Shown piece after piece: positions 1 through 9,200 of a DNA stretch of 64,000 nucleotides (position 1 is its first letter; every line of letters starts with the position of its first letter). The notes under the pieces are model-generated. The model ran no database searches. It was given only the letters and a program-made list of their open reading frames with translations, and was not told the origin of the DNA. The DNA lies in NCBI RefSeq assembly GCF_006874625.1, contig NZ_CP030034.1, positions 248,001-312,000 of the forward strand, given 5' to 3'. Position numbers and translations under genes: made by a program. This DNA comes from Bdellovibrio sp. NC01 (GTDB lineage: Bacteria > Bdellovibrionota > Bdellovibrionia > Bdellovibrionales > Bdellovibrionaceae).

Positions 1-1
1 T

Positions 2-490
2 GCGATGTTCGCTGAAGGCGCAAGAGAGTTAGATTGGAGATTGGGTTTCGTAAATACCCTTGTTCTTATCTTCTCTTCTTTCACAATGGCTCTTTCGATC
101 CAATTGATCCAAAGAAATAAAACGAAGCAAGCGGCTCTTGCCTTGGCAACGACTGTTCTTTGCGGCGCGATTTTCATGGTGATCAAATACTTCGAGTGGA
201 CTCATAAATTCCATTTGGGTTTCTACCCAGGTCGTTTCTTAGACGTAGCTAAAACTCACGCTGAGCATGCGAACCTTGGTATGTACTTCGGATTCTACTA
301 CTGCATGACAGGTCTTCACGGTCTTCACGTATTGATCGGTATGGGCTTGATCGTATGGTTGTTGATCAGAACGATCCGCGGTGATTTCCACTCTCAATAC
401 TGGATCCCGGTAGAGGGCGTTGGTATCTTCTGGCATATCGTCGACTTGATCTGGATCTTCCTATTCCCTCTTCTTTATTTGGTGGGTTAA
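2..490 (+). CDS. ctaE: Cytochrome c oxidase subunit III (5' end cut by window)
   Basis: This is the C-terminal part of subunit III of an aa3-type haem-copper oxidase, an integral inner-membrane subunit of the terminal oxidase. The frame is open to the first base (an Ala codon precedes the ATG at 5), so the true start lies outside the window. About 162 residues are visible. Four or more hydrophobic helices are seen, with the family hallmarks GLHGLHVLIG and a C-terminal helix reading FWHIVDLIWIFLFP. The stop is 2 nt before the next gene, which encodes subunit IV, so the two are co-transcribed. The family assignment is secure. Confidence 0.93.
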   Translation, partial: AMFAEGARELDWRLGFVNTLVLIFSSFTMALSIQLIQRNKTKQAALALATTVLCGAIFMVIKYFEWTHKFHLGFYPGRFLDVAKTHAEHANLGMYFGFYYCMTGLHGLHVLIGMGLIVWLLIRTIRGDFHSQYWIPVEGVGIFWHIVDLIWIFLFPLLYLVG

Positions 491-492
491 AC

Positions 493-834
493 ATGGCAAG
501 CAATCATAACGAAAAAAACGATCTTAACGTTCTTCACCCGCACATCTCTCCAACTTCAATGTACTTGAAAGTTGCAGCAGCTTTGTTCGCGTTGACGATC
601 TTGACTGTCGTAGCTCACCAATTCCATGAAGCTTTGGGATCATTTGCTGGTCCAATCGCGTTTGCAATTGCAGCGGTAAAAGCGTGTCTTGTTCTTTTGT
701 ACTTCATGCACTTGAAGGACGATAACAACATGAACCGCGCGATCTTTGCTTCTGGTTTCTTCTTCCTAGTAGTTCTTCTCCTCTTTAGCGTGATCGATAT
801 CGCGACTCGCGTTCTTGAGGTTAGTCCTCTATAA
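493..834 (+). CDS. ctaF: Cytochrome c oxidase subunit IV (CtaF/CyoD-like)
   Basis: This small membrane subunit of the haem-copper oxidase has 113 residues and three hydrophobic helices (roughly residues 25-45, 52-75 and 84-105). The middle helix carries the AxKAxLVLLYFMHL signature of prokaryotic subunit IV. It starts 2 nt after subunit III, with a GGTGGG ribosome-binding sequence inside the end of that gene, and is followed almost directly by haem O synthase. It probably stabilises or helps assemble the oxidase. The length is normal for the family. Confidence 0.9.
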   Translation: MASNHNEKNDLNVLHPHISPTSMYLKVAAALFALTILTVVAHQFHEALGSFAGPIAFAIAAVKACLVLLYFMHLKDDNNMNRAIFASGFFFLVVLLLFSVIDIATRVLEVSPL

Positions 835-838
835 GACC

Positions 839-1717
839 GTGTTAAAAACATACGCGGATCTTACTAAGTTTGGCATAGTCGTTTTTTCAGTTCTGACGGG
901 ACTGGCCGGCTATGCCACTGGTTTTCAAATCGAACACTCCTTTGACTGGAAAATCTTTCTTGAAACCTTGCTTGGGATTTATTTCCTAAGCTCTGGTTCA
1001 TTGGCGTTGAACCAAGTTCAAGATTGGAAGCTTGATCAAAAGATGGCGCGCACTTCAAAGCGTCCCATTGCCTCTGGAAAAATCAAACCTGCTGCCGGTG
1101 GAATTCTTTCCGTTGCATTTATCTTTGTTGGTTTGCAGTTGTTGTTTGGTATCGAGCCTGTTGCGGGTTGGGTAGGACTTGTTTGCGTTGTGTTCTACAA
1201 CGGACCGTACACTCTTTATTTGAAAAAGAAATGGGCTTACGGAGCTGTTCCTGGTGCGTTCCCTGGTGCTTTGCCAGTGACGATCGGCTATGCGGCAGCG
1301 AATCCTGATATCTTTAATTCTGAATCGTTGTACTTGTTCTTAATCATGTTCTTGTGGCAAATGCCGCACTTCTGGGTTTTGGCGATTAAGTACAAAGACG
1401 ACTATGCAGCGGGTGGCATTCCTGTTTTGCCTGTGGCCAAAGGTTTGAAAGAAACTCTTTTCCAAATCAATTTGTACACGTTGGCATATGTCGGTGTTGC
1501 GGTGGCGGCGCCATTGTTCGTTCACGCAAGCTGGTTGTATGTGTTGTTAACGGTGCCGTTCGTATTCAAAGTCTTGCAAGAGGCTTATCGTTATACAAAA
1601 TCAAATGCGCAAGAGCGTTTCCTTGCGTTCTTCATGTGGTTGAACGTTTCGATGCTGGTGTTTTTAGTGATCCCAGTAATCGACAAATGGAACTTCCTCT
1701 TCATCGGTTCCAATTAA
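839..1717 (+). CDS. ctaB: Protohaem IX farnesyltransferase (haem O synthase)
   Basis: This UbiA-superfamily membrane prenyltransferase converts haem B to haem O for the upstream oxidase. The first Asp-rich motif, NQVQDWKLDQKMART, and the second, YKDDYAAGG, which bind the Mg-prenyl diphosphate, are both present. About nine hydrophobic helices are predicted. The GTG at 839 is chosen: it gives a normal N-terminus (MLKTYADLTKF) 4 nt after the subunit IV stop, with GAGG upstream. A TTG at 815 would also work but would overlap ctaF by 20 nt. The gene ends at a strong bidirectional terminator. The operon is oxidase subunits followed by haem biosynthesis. Confidence 0.93.
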   Translation: MLKTYADLTKFGIVVFSVLTGLAGYATGFQIEHSFDWKIFLETLLGIYFLSSGSLALNQVQDWKLDQKMARTSKRPIASGKIKPAAGGILSVAFIFVGLQLLFGIEPVAGWVGLVCVVFYNGPYTLYLKKKWAYGAVPGAFPGALPVTIGYAAANPDIFNSESLYLFLIMFLWQMPHFWVLAIKYKDDYAAGGIPVLPVAKGLKETLFQINLYTLAYVGVAVAAPLFVHASWLYVLLTVPFVFKVLQEAYRYTKSNAQERFLAFFMWLNVSMLVFLVIPVIDKWNFLFIGSN

Positions 1718-1723
1718 AAAAAA

Positions 1724-1748
1724 GGCGGTCTTGAAACCGCCTTTTTTT
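1724..1748. terminator. Bidirectional rho-independent terminator
   Basis: A GC-rich stem GGCGGT/ACCGCC with a 6-nt loop is preceded by a run of A and followed by seven T. It lies between the convergent ctaB and maiA-like genes. The T run overlaps the stop codon of the minus-strand gene, so the hairpin can serve both transcripts. Confidence 0.9.
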
Positions 1749-2406
1749 ATTTCGCGCGAAGCTCTTCGGGTGTGTCGATTTGTCGACTGAAGTGTGCCTT
1801 CATAAATTCCGGATGCTTGTGGCAATTGTCGTAGATTTTTCTGATCGTTGGATACGGAGTTAAATCCGTGTTGAAACGCTGACACGTAATGATCTGTGGA
1901 TACAGATAAATATCTGCCATTGTCAGTTGGTCGCCGATGCAGTACGTGCCTGACGTCTGTGACAACACTTTTTCCAATGCGACTAATCCCTCGCCAATCC
2001 AGCGTTGGAACCATTGATTCTTTTGTTCTTCACTTAGACCATAGTCCTTGATCAACGCTTTTGTGATCTTCAAATTTCCATAAGGATGCATCGAAGAATT
2101 TACGATTTCACAAATTTGGCGCATGCGTGCTTTTAGGTAAGCGTCTTTTGGTTGTAATGCGGGTTCTGGTTTTAGATCTTCCAAGTACCACAAGATTGCA
2201 GAGGAATCTGGGATCACCTTACCGTCATGAACTAATGTGGGAATACCGCCCATGGGATTAAGCGCTCTGTACTCTGCAGAATGCTGTTCATCCTTCAAAA
2301 GATTGATGGGTTTGTATTCGAAGGCGATGCCTTTAAGATTCAAAGCTACGCGCGCACGGAAGGAAGTCGAGCTTCGAAAGTAGTTGTAAAGTACAAAAGA
2401 GGACAT
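1747..2406 (-). CDS. maiA: Maleylacetoacetate isomerase / zeta-class glutathione S-transferase
   Basis: This is a 219-residue glutathione S-transferase of zeta type. It has an N-terminal thioredoxin-fold half with the SSTSFRARVALNLKG motif (zeta enzymes have SSxSxRVRIAL) and PIPTL-like GGIPTLV, then an all-helical C-terminal half with GDQLTMADIYLYPQ. Zeta GSTs isomerise maleylacetoacetate to fumarylacetoacetate in tyrosine/homogentisate breakdown. Fumarylacetoacetase (3823) and homogentisate dioxygenase (20217) in the same window support that role. AGGAG 9 nt upstream favours the ATG at 2406 over the GTG at 2412. Other GST roles cannot be excluded. Confidence 0.85.
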   Translation of the reverse strand: MSSFVLYNYFRSSTSFRARVALNLKGIAFEYKPINLLKDEQHSAEYRALNPMGGIPTLVHDGKVIPDSSAILWYLEDLKPEPALQPKDAYLKARMRQICEIVNSSMHPYGNLKITKALIKDYGLSEEQKNQWFQRWIGEGLVALEKVLSQTSGTYCIGDQLTMADIYLYPQIITCQRFNTDLTPYPTIRKIYDNCHKHPEFMKAHFSRQIDTPEELRAK

Positions 2407-2473
2407 ATACACTGACTCCTGTTGATCTGAGTCATTTCAGTCCCGTTTTCACTCTCAGTCAAAGGACTTTTCT

Positions 2474-3199
2474 ATGCCGAGTAGATTTATCTTTTCACTG
2501 CGCTTTTCAAGCAAAGTATTCGTAAAACTTTTGAAGCTGTCCATTGCCATGATTTTCTTCATGACTTTGTTCCGCATGAATTTGTTTTTCTTGAACGTTT
2601 ATTACGTTTTGCCGGATTTGAATTTTACCGAGATCATGCAGTCGTTCTTTGCGGGTTTGCGTTTTGATATTTTGATCTTCGGCTTCTTATTTATCCCGGT
2701 TTATTTCTTCATCATGTTGCAAGCGGTGTGGGAGAAGTGGCCTCAAAAGTTATTCTTGGTTTATAAAACTTATTTCGGCATCGCGTGGATTTTGATCTGC
2801 TGTCTGACGTTCATTGATTTCTTCTATTTCGTGCATCACGGAAAAAGAATGCGCTTCGCTGAATACTCTTCATGGACACCAGAAGTAACTTTAGAGCAGG
2901 CGAAGGCTTTGCAAATTAATCAGATCGTCGTGTTTACAATTATTTCGATCGTGCTTTTAGTGTTGGGTCACATGTTGATCAAATCATTGAAATTTGGCGA
3001 ATGGAAAGATGAGTACTCTCCGCATCCAGCCAAAAAGGGCGAGATGGCCTTACGTATCTTGGTGCCTCTAGTACTTATTGTTTTGGCTGCTCGTGGCACA
3101 GTGGAAGCGCATCACCTTGCGTTGGAACATAGCGAAGTCTCAAACAGCAAAGAGCTGAATGAAATGGCTCTTAATGCCGTGTGGTGTTTTGATAAATAA
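2474..3199 (+). CDS. Polytopic membrane protein resembling the N-terminal domain of LtaS-like sulfatases
   Basis: The 241 residues contain about five transmembrane helices and a C-terminal periplasmic tail. Features such as FRMNLFFLNVYYV, GLRFDILIFGFLFIP and the tail ARGT..AHHL..EHS..S....LNEMALNAVW match the membrane half and linker of LtaS/phosphoglycerol-transferase-type sulfatases. The protein stops where the linker would enter the catalytic alkaline-phosphatase-like domain, and the next 40 nt only lead to the next gene. It therefore has no catalytic domain. It may be a stand-alone membrane protein derived from that family, or a decayed gene. Its function is unknown. Confidence 0.6.
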   Translation: MPSRFIFSLRFSSKVFVKLLKLSIAMIFFMTLFRMNLFFLNVYYVLPDLNFTEIMQSFFAGLRFDILIFGFLFIPVYFFIMLQAVWEKWPQKLFLVYKTYFGIAWILICCLTFIDFFYFVHHGKRMRFAEYSSWTPEVTLEQAKALQINQIVVFTIISIVLLVLGHMLIKSLKFGEWKDEYSPHPAKKGEMALRILVPLVLIVLAARGTVEAHHLALEHSEVSNSKELNEMALNAVWCFDK

Positions 3200-3238
3200 G
3201 CAAAAATATGAAACTATGAATCCTTCAGGAGGATTTTT

Positions 3239-3814
3239 ATGAATAAGCTGATTCTTTCAGTTTTACTTGTTTTGGGATCTATTTCTTCTGTAGCAATGGC
3301 TGACGTTGATTACGGTCTTGAAGTAGGTATTCGTTCGCAGTCAGGTGATGCTGATGCAACGGGCTCTTCAACGACTTCACAAACAGCCATTCAATTCGGT
3401 GGCATTATTCACTATCCGATCTCAGGTGGCTGGCACATTCGTTCGGGTATGCTTTATACACAAAGACCGTTGATCGTTAAAACATCTGGTTCAACTGTTG
3501 AAAATAAAGTTTCAATGAACTACTTGGATGTACCAGTTGCGATCATGTACAAGTTCGAAGACTACGCGGGCATTTTCGGTGGCGTATCTCTGGGTATGAA
3601 CTTGGATAAATCTTGTGATGCTCCAAACTGTGTGGTGACGGATGTTAAAACTCCGATCTTGCCGTTTATCTTCGGTGCAAGCTTTAAGTTTGCTCCGCAA
3701 TTGGGTGCGACTATTTACTTTGAAAGCTATGGCGACACTGTCGCGAAATCACCACCAGACAACTTGAAAAATTACAGAGCTGTCGGTGCGAATTTGTTGA
3801 TTACTTTTAACTAG
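3239..3814 (+). CDS. Outer-membrane beta-barrel protein
   Basis: This 191-residue exported protein has a classic signal peptide, MNKLILSVLLVLGSISSVAMA, cut before DVDYG. The rest alternates aromatic/hydrophobic and polar residues with many Gly, as in small 8-stranded barrels (OmpA/OmpW-like, outer-membrane porin domain). Two Cys (in SCDAPNC) may form a disulfide in an extracellular loop. A perfect AGGAGG lies 5 nt before the ATG. The gene sits 8 nt before the fumarylacetoacetase gene, so the two may be co-transcribed, though no functional link is evident. Confidence 0.7.
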   Translation: MNKLILSVLLVLGSISSVAMADVDYGLEVGIRSQSGDADATGSSTTSQTAIQFGGIIHYPISGGWHIRSGMLYTQRPLIVKTSGSTVENKVSMNYLDVPVAIMYKFEDYAGIFGGVSLGMNLDKSCDAPNCVVTDVKTPILPFIFGASFKFAPQLGATIYFESYGDTVAKSPPDNLKNYRAVGANLLITFN

Positions 3815-3822
3815 GATTTTTC

Positions 3823-4806
3823 GTGAAACTTGGATCTTTGAAATCGAAAGAAAGCTTGGACGGCGTATTGTGCGTCGTTAGCCGTGATTTAAAAACAGCC
3901 GTGAAGGTTCCGCAGATTGCTGCGAATCTTCGCGAAGCAATGGAAAAATGGAGCGAAAACCAAGCTGCTCTAGAAAAAGTTTATTCTGATCTGAATGAAG
4001 GCAAAGCGGCTGGTTCTTTCGCAGTAAACGAACAAGATTTCCATTCAGCGTTGCCACGCACGTGGTTGTTCGCTGATGGTTCGGCGTTTATCTATCACAT
4101 CAAGCTTGTGCGTATGGCGCGCAAAGCTCCACTTCCAGAAACTTTGACGACTGTGCCTTTGATGTATCAAGGCGAGTGCGGTCAATTCTTGGCTCCGACG
4201 GAAGAGATTCCTCAGCGTGACGTTGCTCACGGTACGGACTTCGAAGGTGAAGTGGGAATCATCACTGATTTTGTTCCAATGGGTGTGACTCCTGATCAGG
4301 CATTGAAACACATCAAACTTTTTGTGTTGATCAATGACGTGTCTTTGCGCGGTTTGATTCCTGAAGAATTGGCAGGCGGTTTCGGCTTCTTCCAAAGTAA
4401 ACCAGCTTCTGCATTGTCACCATTTGCTGTGACGGCTGATGAATTGGGCGAAGCTTACAAAGAAGGTCGTGTTCATTTGCCATTAAACGTTGATTACAAC
4501 GGTAAGTTCTTTGGTAAAGCGAATGCAGGTGCGATGCATTTCCATTTCGGTCAGTTGATCGCTCACGCAGCGAAAACTAGAAACTTGGCAGCAGGCACAG
4601 TTATCGGCAGCGGTACGGTTTCAAACGATGATCACAGTACAGGTTCAAGTTGTTTGGCGGAAGTGCGCATGATCGAAACGATCGAGACAGGCGAAATCAA
4701 AACGCCGTTCATGAAAGCGGGCGACACTGTTGAAATGAAAATGTTCAACGAAAAGGGTGAAAACGTTTTCGGAAGAATCTTCCAAAAAGTAAAAGCTGTC
4801 CAATAG
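3823..4806 (+). CDS. fahA: Fumarylacetoacetate hydrolase family protein
   Basis: This 327-residue protein, with a GTG start, matches the bacterial fumarylacetoacetase type that opens with VVSRDL and continues PLPRTWLFADGSAFIYHI, MYQGE..FLAP, the metal-binding DFEGEVGII and LINDVSLRGL, and ends SGTVSNDDHSTGSSCLAE. These are the expected acidic metal ligands of the FAH fold. FAH cleaves fumarylacetoacetate to fumarate and acetoacetate, the last step of homogentisate catabolism. The presence of maiA-like and hmgA genes in the window supports this specific role. A bidirectional terminator follows. Confidence 0.88.
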   Translation: MKLGSLKSKESLDGVLCVVSRDLKTAVKVPQIAANLREAMEKWSENQAALEKVYSDLNEGKAAGSFAVNEQDFHSALPRTWLFADGSAFIYHIKLVRMARKAPLPETLTTVPLMYQGECGQFLAPTEEIPQRDVAHGTDFEGEVGIITDFVPMGVTPDQALKHIKLFVLINDVSLRGLIPEELAGGFGFFQSKPASALSPFAVTADELGEAYKEGRVHLPLNVDYNGKFFGKANAGAMHFHFGQLIAHAAKTRNLAAGTVIGSGTVSNDDHSTGSSCLAEVRMIETIETGEIKTPFMKAGDTVEMKMFNEKGENVFGRIFQKVKAVQ

Positions 4807-4831
4807 ACAGCTTCATCTAAAGTTAGAAATT

Positions 4832-4863
4832 AAAAAGCCCACTGTTGAAGTGGGCTTTTTTTT
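4832..4863. terminator. Bidirectional terminator between fahA and sodC
   Basis: The stem GCCCAC/GTGGGC with a 7-nt loop is flanked by AAAAA on one side and T8 on the other. It lies between convergent genes and works in both directions. Confidence 0.9.
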
Positions 4864-4864
4864 A

Positions 4865-5416
4865 TTACATCGCTTCGATCACGCCGCAAAGAACGCGTGG
4901 ACCAGAATTACCTGCTGGTTGCGATTTCAAATCATCTTTACCTTGGTGAACGATGATTGATTTACCAACGATACCGTTTGGACCTGGGCCCAAATCAATG
5001 CCTTCTACGTTGATAGTCACAGTTGCTTTACCTTTACGGTCAACCATGATGTTACCCATATCGCCAGCATGTGAGCCTGTACCAGGAGCACCGTGTTTTA
5101 CGCCAGTTGGATTGAAGTGACCACCTGCTGCAGAGAAATCTTTACCAGAGCAGTCGCCTTTTTCATGAATATGGAAACCATGAGGACCTGGTTTCAAACC
5201 TTCTACCATAACTTCCACTGTCATATGACCTGGAGTTGCTTCAGTAAGGTGAACCATGCCTTTTTGTTTTGTACCTTTAGCAGCTTTCAACACAGCTTGA
5301 GCTTTTGTTGGAGCTGGAGGAGGTGGTGGTGTTGCTGGAGCAACAGGCTCCACAGGTTTTTGTGCGCAAGCACCAAGTGCGAAAGTAAGAAGGACAGCAG
5401 ATGCGAATTGTTTCAT
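4865..5416 (-). CDS. sodC: Cu/Zn superoxide dismutase, lipoprotein
   Basis: This 183-residue periplasmic lipoprotein disproportionates superoxide. The lipobox LGAC places the lipidated Cys at 17, and a Pro/Ala-rich linker (about 20-36) precedes the SOD domain. The Cu ligands are H82, H84, H100 and H157; the Zn ligands are H100, H108, H116 and D119; C89-C177 is the expected disulfide and R174 the active-site Arg. All are present, so the enzyme should be active. AAGGAG precedes the ATG. It is probably protective against oxidative stress at the envelope. The linker suggests tethering to a membrane leaflet facing the periplasm. Confidence 0.95.
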   Translation of the reverse strand: MKQFASAVLLTFALGACAQKPVEPVAPATPPPPPAPTKAQAVLKAAKGTKQKGMVHLTEATPGHMTVEVMVEGLKPGPHGFHIHEKGDCSGKDFSAAGGHFNPTGVKHGAPGTGSHAGDMGNIMVDRKGKATVTINVEGIDLGPGPNGIVGKSIIVHQGKDDLKSQPAGNSGPRVLCGVIEAM

Positions 5417-5751
5417 GTATAACTCCTTGTTGTTTACATGAAATTTATCTTACAAGTCTGCGCTTCGCTGTCACTATTGATTTGTCATATGACGGATAAT
5501 CTCGACTGATAAAAAAGTAATAGTATAGAACCACAAGACCGCTCTACCGATTCTGATTTTCGAGGCCAGTATATTAGTATTTGACGTCATAGGTCCTCCT
5601 TAACTTTTTTTAGTATCTCACGGTCTTTTGCTATTGGGCCAATCGATATTATCTAACTCAACTATAGAATATTGTTATTGGGCACTCTGCCGAAGGTCTC
5701 ATTTTCAGCCTTCTAAAATCTCGATATGAAATAGTGTATGGGGAGGTAGGG
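5417..5751. other. Intergenic region between sodC and dps
   Basis: The stretch carries a possible 38-codon gene on the minus strand (5474-5590) and upstream regions for sodC, that small gene and dps. The AT-rich part at 5603-5730 has two ATTGGGC copies (5634 and 5675) that could be regulatory. I see no terminator or structured RNA here. Confidence 0.5.
5474..5590 (-). CDS. Possible 38-residue small membrane protein
   Basis: Reading the minus strand from 5590, AAGGAGG stands 4 nt before an ATG that opens a 38-codon frame ending in TAG at 5474. The N-terminal third is polar and basic (around SKIRIGR) and is followed by a hydrophobic stretch AVLWFYTITFLSVEII, long enough for one short membrane helix. 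The near-perfect ribosome-binding site and the membrane-like composition are the only support. I recognise no family. It may instead be chance, or a leader peptide. Confidence 0.4.
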   Translation of the reverse strand: MTSNTNILASKIRIGRAVLWFYTITFLSVEIIRHMTNQ

Positions 5752-6204
5752 ATGAATACTATTACGACGAATAAAACGGCGGTCGCTCTCAGCAAGACTT
5801 TAGCTGAGGAGTACGTCTTGTTATTGAAAACACAGAACTTTCACTGGAATGTCGATGGGCCACTTTTCTTTTCTTTACATAAGTTATTCGAGTCTCAATA
5901 CAAAGAGCTCTTAGAATATATCGACGACACTGCGGAAGTAATCCGAACTTTTAACGTAAAAACACCGGGCAGTTTCAGAGAATTTCAAAAAATCGCGCTT
6001 ATAGATGAGGCGCCAAATGACATGCTAACTGCACACCAAATGATAGAGATATTGAACAAAGATCACATGGCAATGTCCACACGTCTTAAAGAGCATCTCG
6101 AAGAAGCGGAACAATCGGAAGACACGTCGGCGGTCACACTCTATGAAGATTTAATTACATTCCATGATAAAGCAGCATGGATGATTCGTAGCCATAGAGC
6201 ATAA
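5752..6204 (+). CDS. dps: Dps family ferritin-like DNA-protection protein
   Basis: This 150-residue four-helix protein oxidises and stores iron and protects DNA from peroxide. The signature NFHWNVDGPLFFSLHKLFE is followed by YIDDTAEVIR. H31, H43, D58 and E62 occupy the Dps inter-subunit ferroxidase positions with exact family spacing. GGGAGG 5 nt upstream selects the ATG at 5752; a GTG at 5734 is less likely. The C-terminus WMIRSHRA lacks a long basic tail, so DNA binding may be weak. It lies between a superoxide dismutase and a large envelope operon and is transcribed alone as far as can be seen. Confidence 0.92.
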   Translation: MNTITTNKTAVALSKTLAEEYVLLLKTQNFHWNVDGPLFFSLHKLFESQYKELLEYIDDTAEVIRTFNVKTPGSFREFQKIALIDEAPNDMLTAHQMIEILNKDHMAMSTRLKEHLEEAEQSEDTSAVTLYEDLITFHDKAAWMIRSHRA

Positions 6205-6261
6205 ACAGATGACACCCTAACTTCACGGCGGGGAAGCTTATAGAGAACCAAGGAGTTTTTC

Positions 6262-9200
6262 GTGTTAAGCTTTCTCGCTTTTTCTTTGCTGTCTTTGTCG
6301 TTCGCTCAAGAGAAAAGTCAGATTAAAACTTTTTCTCCGCAGGGAACCGTTCGCACGGTTGAACAAGTGCGTGTCGAGTTTGCGAAACCTCAAGTAAAAT
6401 TCGGGGATTTAAACTTAACGCCACCAGCGCAAAGCTCTTGTTTTAAAGACGGTCAAGGTCGTTGGATTGATACCAAGAACTGGGTCTTCGATTTTAAAAC
6501 TCCGATCAAAGGTGGTCAGTCATGTGCGGTAAAAATTCAGGGCGAGACCTTTAGCTTTAATACGGGTGGACCACACGTCACGAATGTTTTCCCGATGACG
6601 TATCAACCGATTGATTCAGATCAGAATTTCATCTTAATGCTGGATGCTTCTTTCAAAAAAGAATCGGCAAAAGGTATCTACTTCACGATGGAAGGCTTAG
6701 GGGACGAGATTCCTGCAATGATCATCGAAGGATCTGAAGCGACAGAAATTCTTGAAGCCGCGAAGAAGCAGTATCAATACGAAAAAGAATCCTTCAAAGG
6801 CATTCCGGTTGTTCTTCGTGCCACAAGGAACTTTCCGCCTTCTGCAAAGGTGGTTTTGGTTTGGTCCAAAGAAGTCGAGTCTTTGTCGGGCATGAAATCC
6901 AAAGAAGACGAAACGTTTGAATTCACAGTGCAAGAAGATTTCAAAGCGCAATTCAATTGCGTTCGCGAAGGTGAAGGTAAGCCCTGTGTGCCGCTTTCGA
7001 ATATGCAAGTGTCTTTGACGTCACCAATTCAAGTGAAAGATATCAAGCGTTCGTATCTTGAAATGAAAGACGGTAAAAAAATTAAGCCTAATTTGAATGA
7101 TGCTGACGTCGATCAAGATTGGAAAAGTTATTTCGAATTTAAAGGACCGTTTCCTGAAAAAGCGCAGATGAAACTTTTCATTCCCACGGATGTTAAAGAT
7201 GACGGGGGAAGGTCGTTAGCTAATAAGGCTCAATTCCCGTTGAGCATTAAAACCGGCGATAATCCGGCCTTATTAAAATTTTCAGCGAACTTCGGTGTGG
7301 TGGAAGCGGAACCAAACGCTGCCGTTGCTGTGACAGTTCGTCGGGTGGAAAAAAATCTACAAACTAAGTTCATCGGTATCACAGGTGAGTGGAAAGCATC
7401 GAACTTTAAAGAGATCATCAACGCCTTAACAAGTATTGATCGTGAACCATACGGTGATAAGCCTTTTGCTAGCTGGGGCACAACACCGCAACAAAAGATC
7501 GTCGTCACTAAGCCCTTGTCCAGTGCGGAAACGGAAGTGGTTGGCGTTCCATTAAAGCAATCTGGTTTCTATGTTCTGGAAATGGCAAGCCCATTGCTGG
7601 GACAAAGTCTTTTAGACCGTAAGGCTAATTACTATGTAAGAACTGCCGCGCTCGTTACGAAGATGGCTGTGCACGTGAAGTACAACCAGAATCAAGCGTG
7701 GGCGTTGGTCACTGATTTAAAGTCCGCTAGTCCGATCGCATCTGCGAACGTGAATTTGTATGACATCCGTGGAGCTCGTCTTGGTTCAGCGACCACGGAT
7801 AAGAATGGTTTTGCTAAGGTTACCTTGTCTAAAGAGGTTGAAAAGCTTCCACGTATTGAAAATCAGTATGGTCCTTATTCTTCTGGATTCTTTGTGGTTG
7901 CTGAAAAAGGCGATGATTTTACATTTACACATTCTGACTGGAATCGCGGTATTGAAAGCTGGCGCTATCAAATGTCCTATCGCAGTACCGAGCCGACGAT
8001 TGGTCATGCGATTCTTGATCGCAGTTTGTTGAAGCCTGAAGAAACATTAGCGGCGAAATTGATTCTTCGTGATCTTGATGAAAAAGGCCTTAGCATTCCC
8101 AAAGCCAAGGATTGGCCTTCTACTTTGGTGGTGATGCACGATTCGGGATTGCAAACATTCAAAGTGCCGGTGCAATGGGATCGCCGTTCTGGCACGGCTG
8201 CGATTAAGTGGAATATTCCTGCCGGTGCGAAACTTGGGCGTTGGGTTTTGCAACTGGAACGCAAGAATCCCGATATGACTTTAGAAGTCGGTGATGTGCG
8301 CATTGAAAACTTCCGTGTGCCTTTGATGCAAGTTCAAGTGCAGGGTTCGCCAACGCCATTCGTTTTACAAAGTGATATTCCTGTTCACGTGACAGGCAAC
8401 TACTTTTCGGGCGGTCCTGCAACAGAGCTGCCGCTGAAAGTTCGCTGGAGTGTGGAACCAAGTTATTTCTCTGTTCAAGATGATGATTTGCAAGAATACG
8501 CTTTTGCAAATGGCGCAGTAAAAGAAGGTCTGTTCCGATCAGGTGAAGAAGAAACCGGTCGTCACGTTCCCCAAAGTGGTGTGAAGGAACTTAAACTTGA
8601 TAAAACTGGTTCTGGTAAGACGGAACTTGAAAAGATCAAATATTCTTCCGCGCCACAACGCTTGCGTGTCGAAGCGGAATACAAAGATCCCAATGGTGAA
8701 ATTCAAAGTGCCGTTCGATCATTCGATTTATGGAGTTCGAACGTCATTGTTGGTATTAAAGCCAAATCATGGTCTGCAACCAAAGATAAAGTAGAATTCA
8801 AGGTTGCTGCCTTAGATCTGCAACAACGCCCACTTAAAAACCAAGCCGTGTCAGTAGATTTGTACACAAGTCGCTATTTCTCGCACCGTAAGCGTTTGGT
8901 CGGTGGATTCTATTCTTACGATTCATTCGAGGAAGTAAAAAAGGTCGGATCGTTGTGCCAAGGTGTGACTGACAATAAAGGGGAGTTTAACTGTTCTGGT
9001 AAAACATCTTTTGCGGGATCGGTGGTTGCCGTCGCATCAACGAAAGATAGCCAGGGTCGTATCAGTCAGGCCAATACTCGCCAGTGGATTGTATCTTCGG
9101 AAGAACAACAATGGTTTGGTCCTGACGATAATGATCGTGCAGATCTAATCCCATTTAAAAAACATTACGAACCCGGTGAAACCGCTGAATTCCAACTGCG

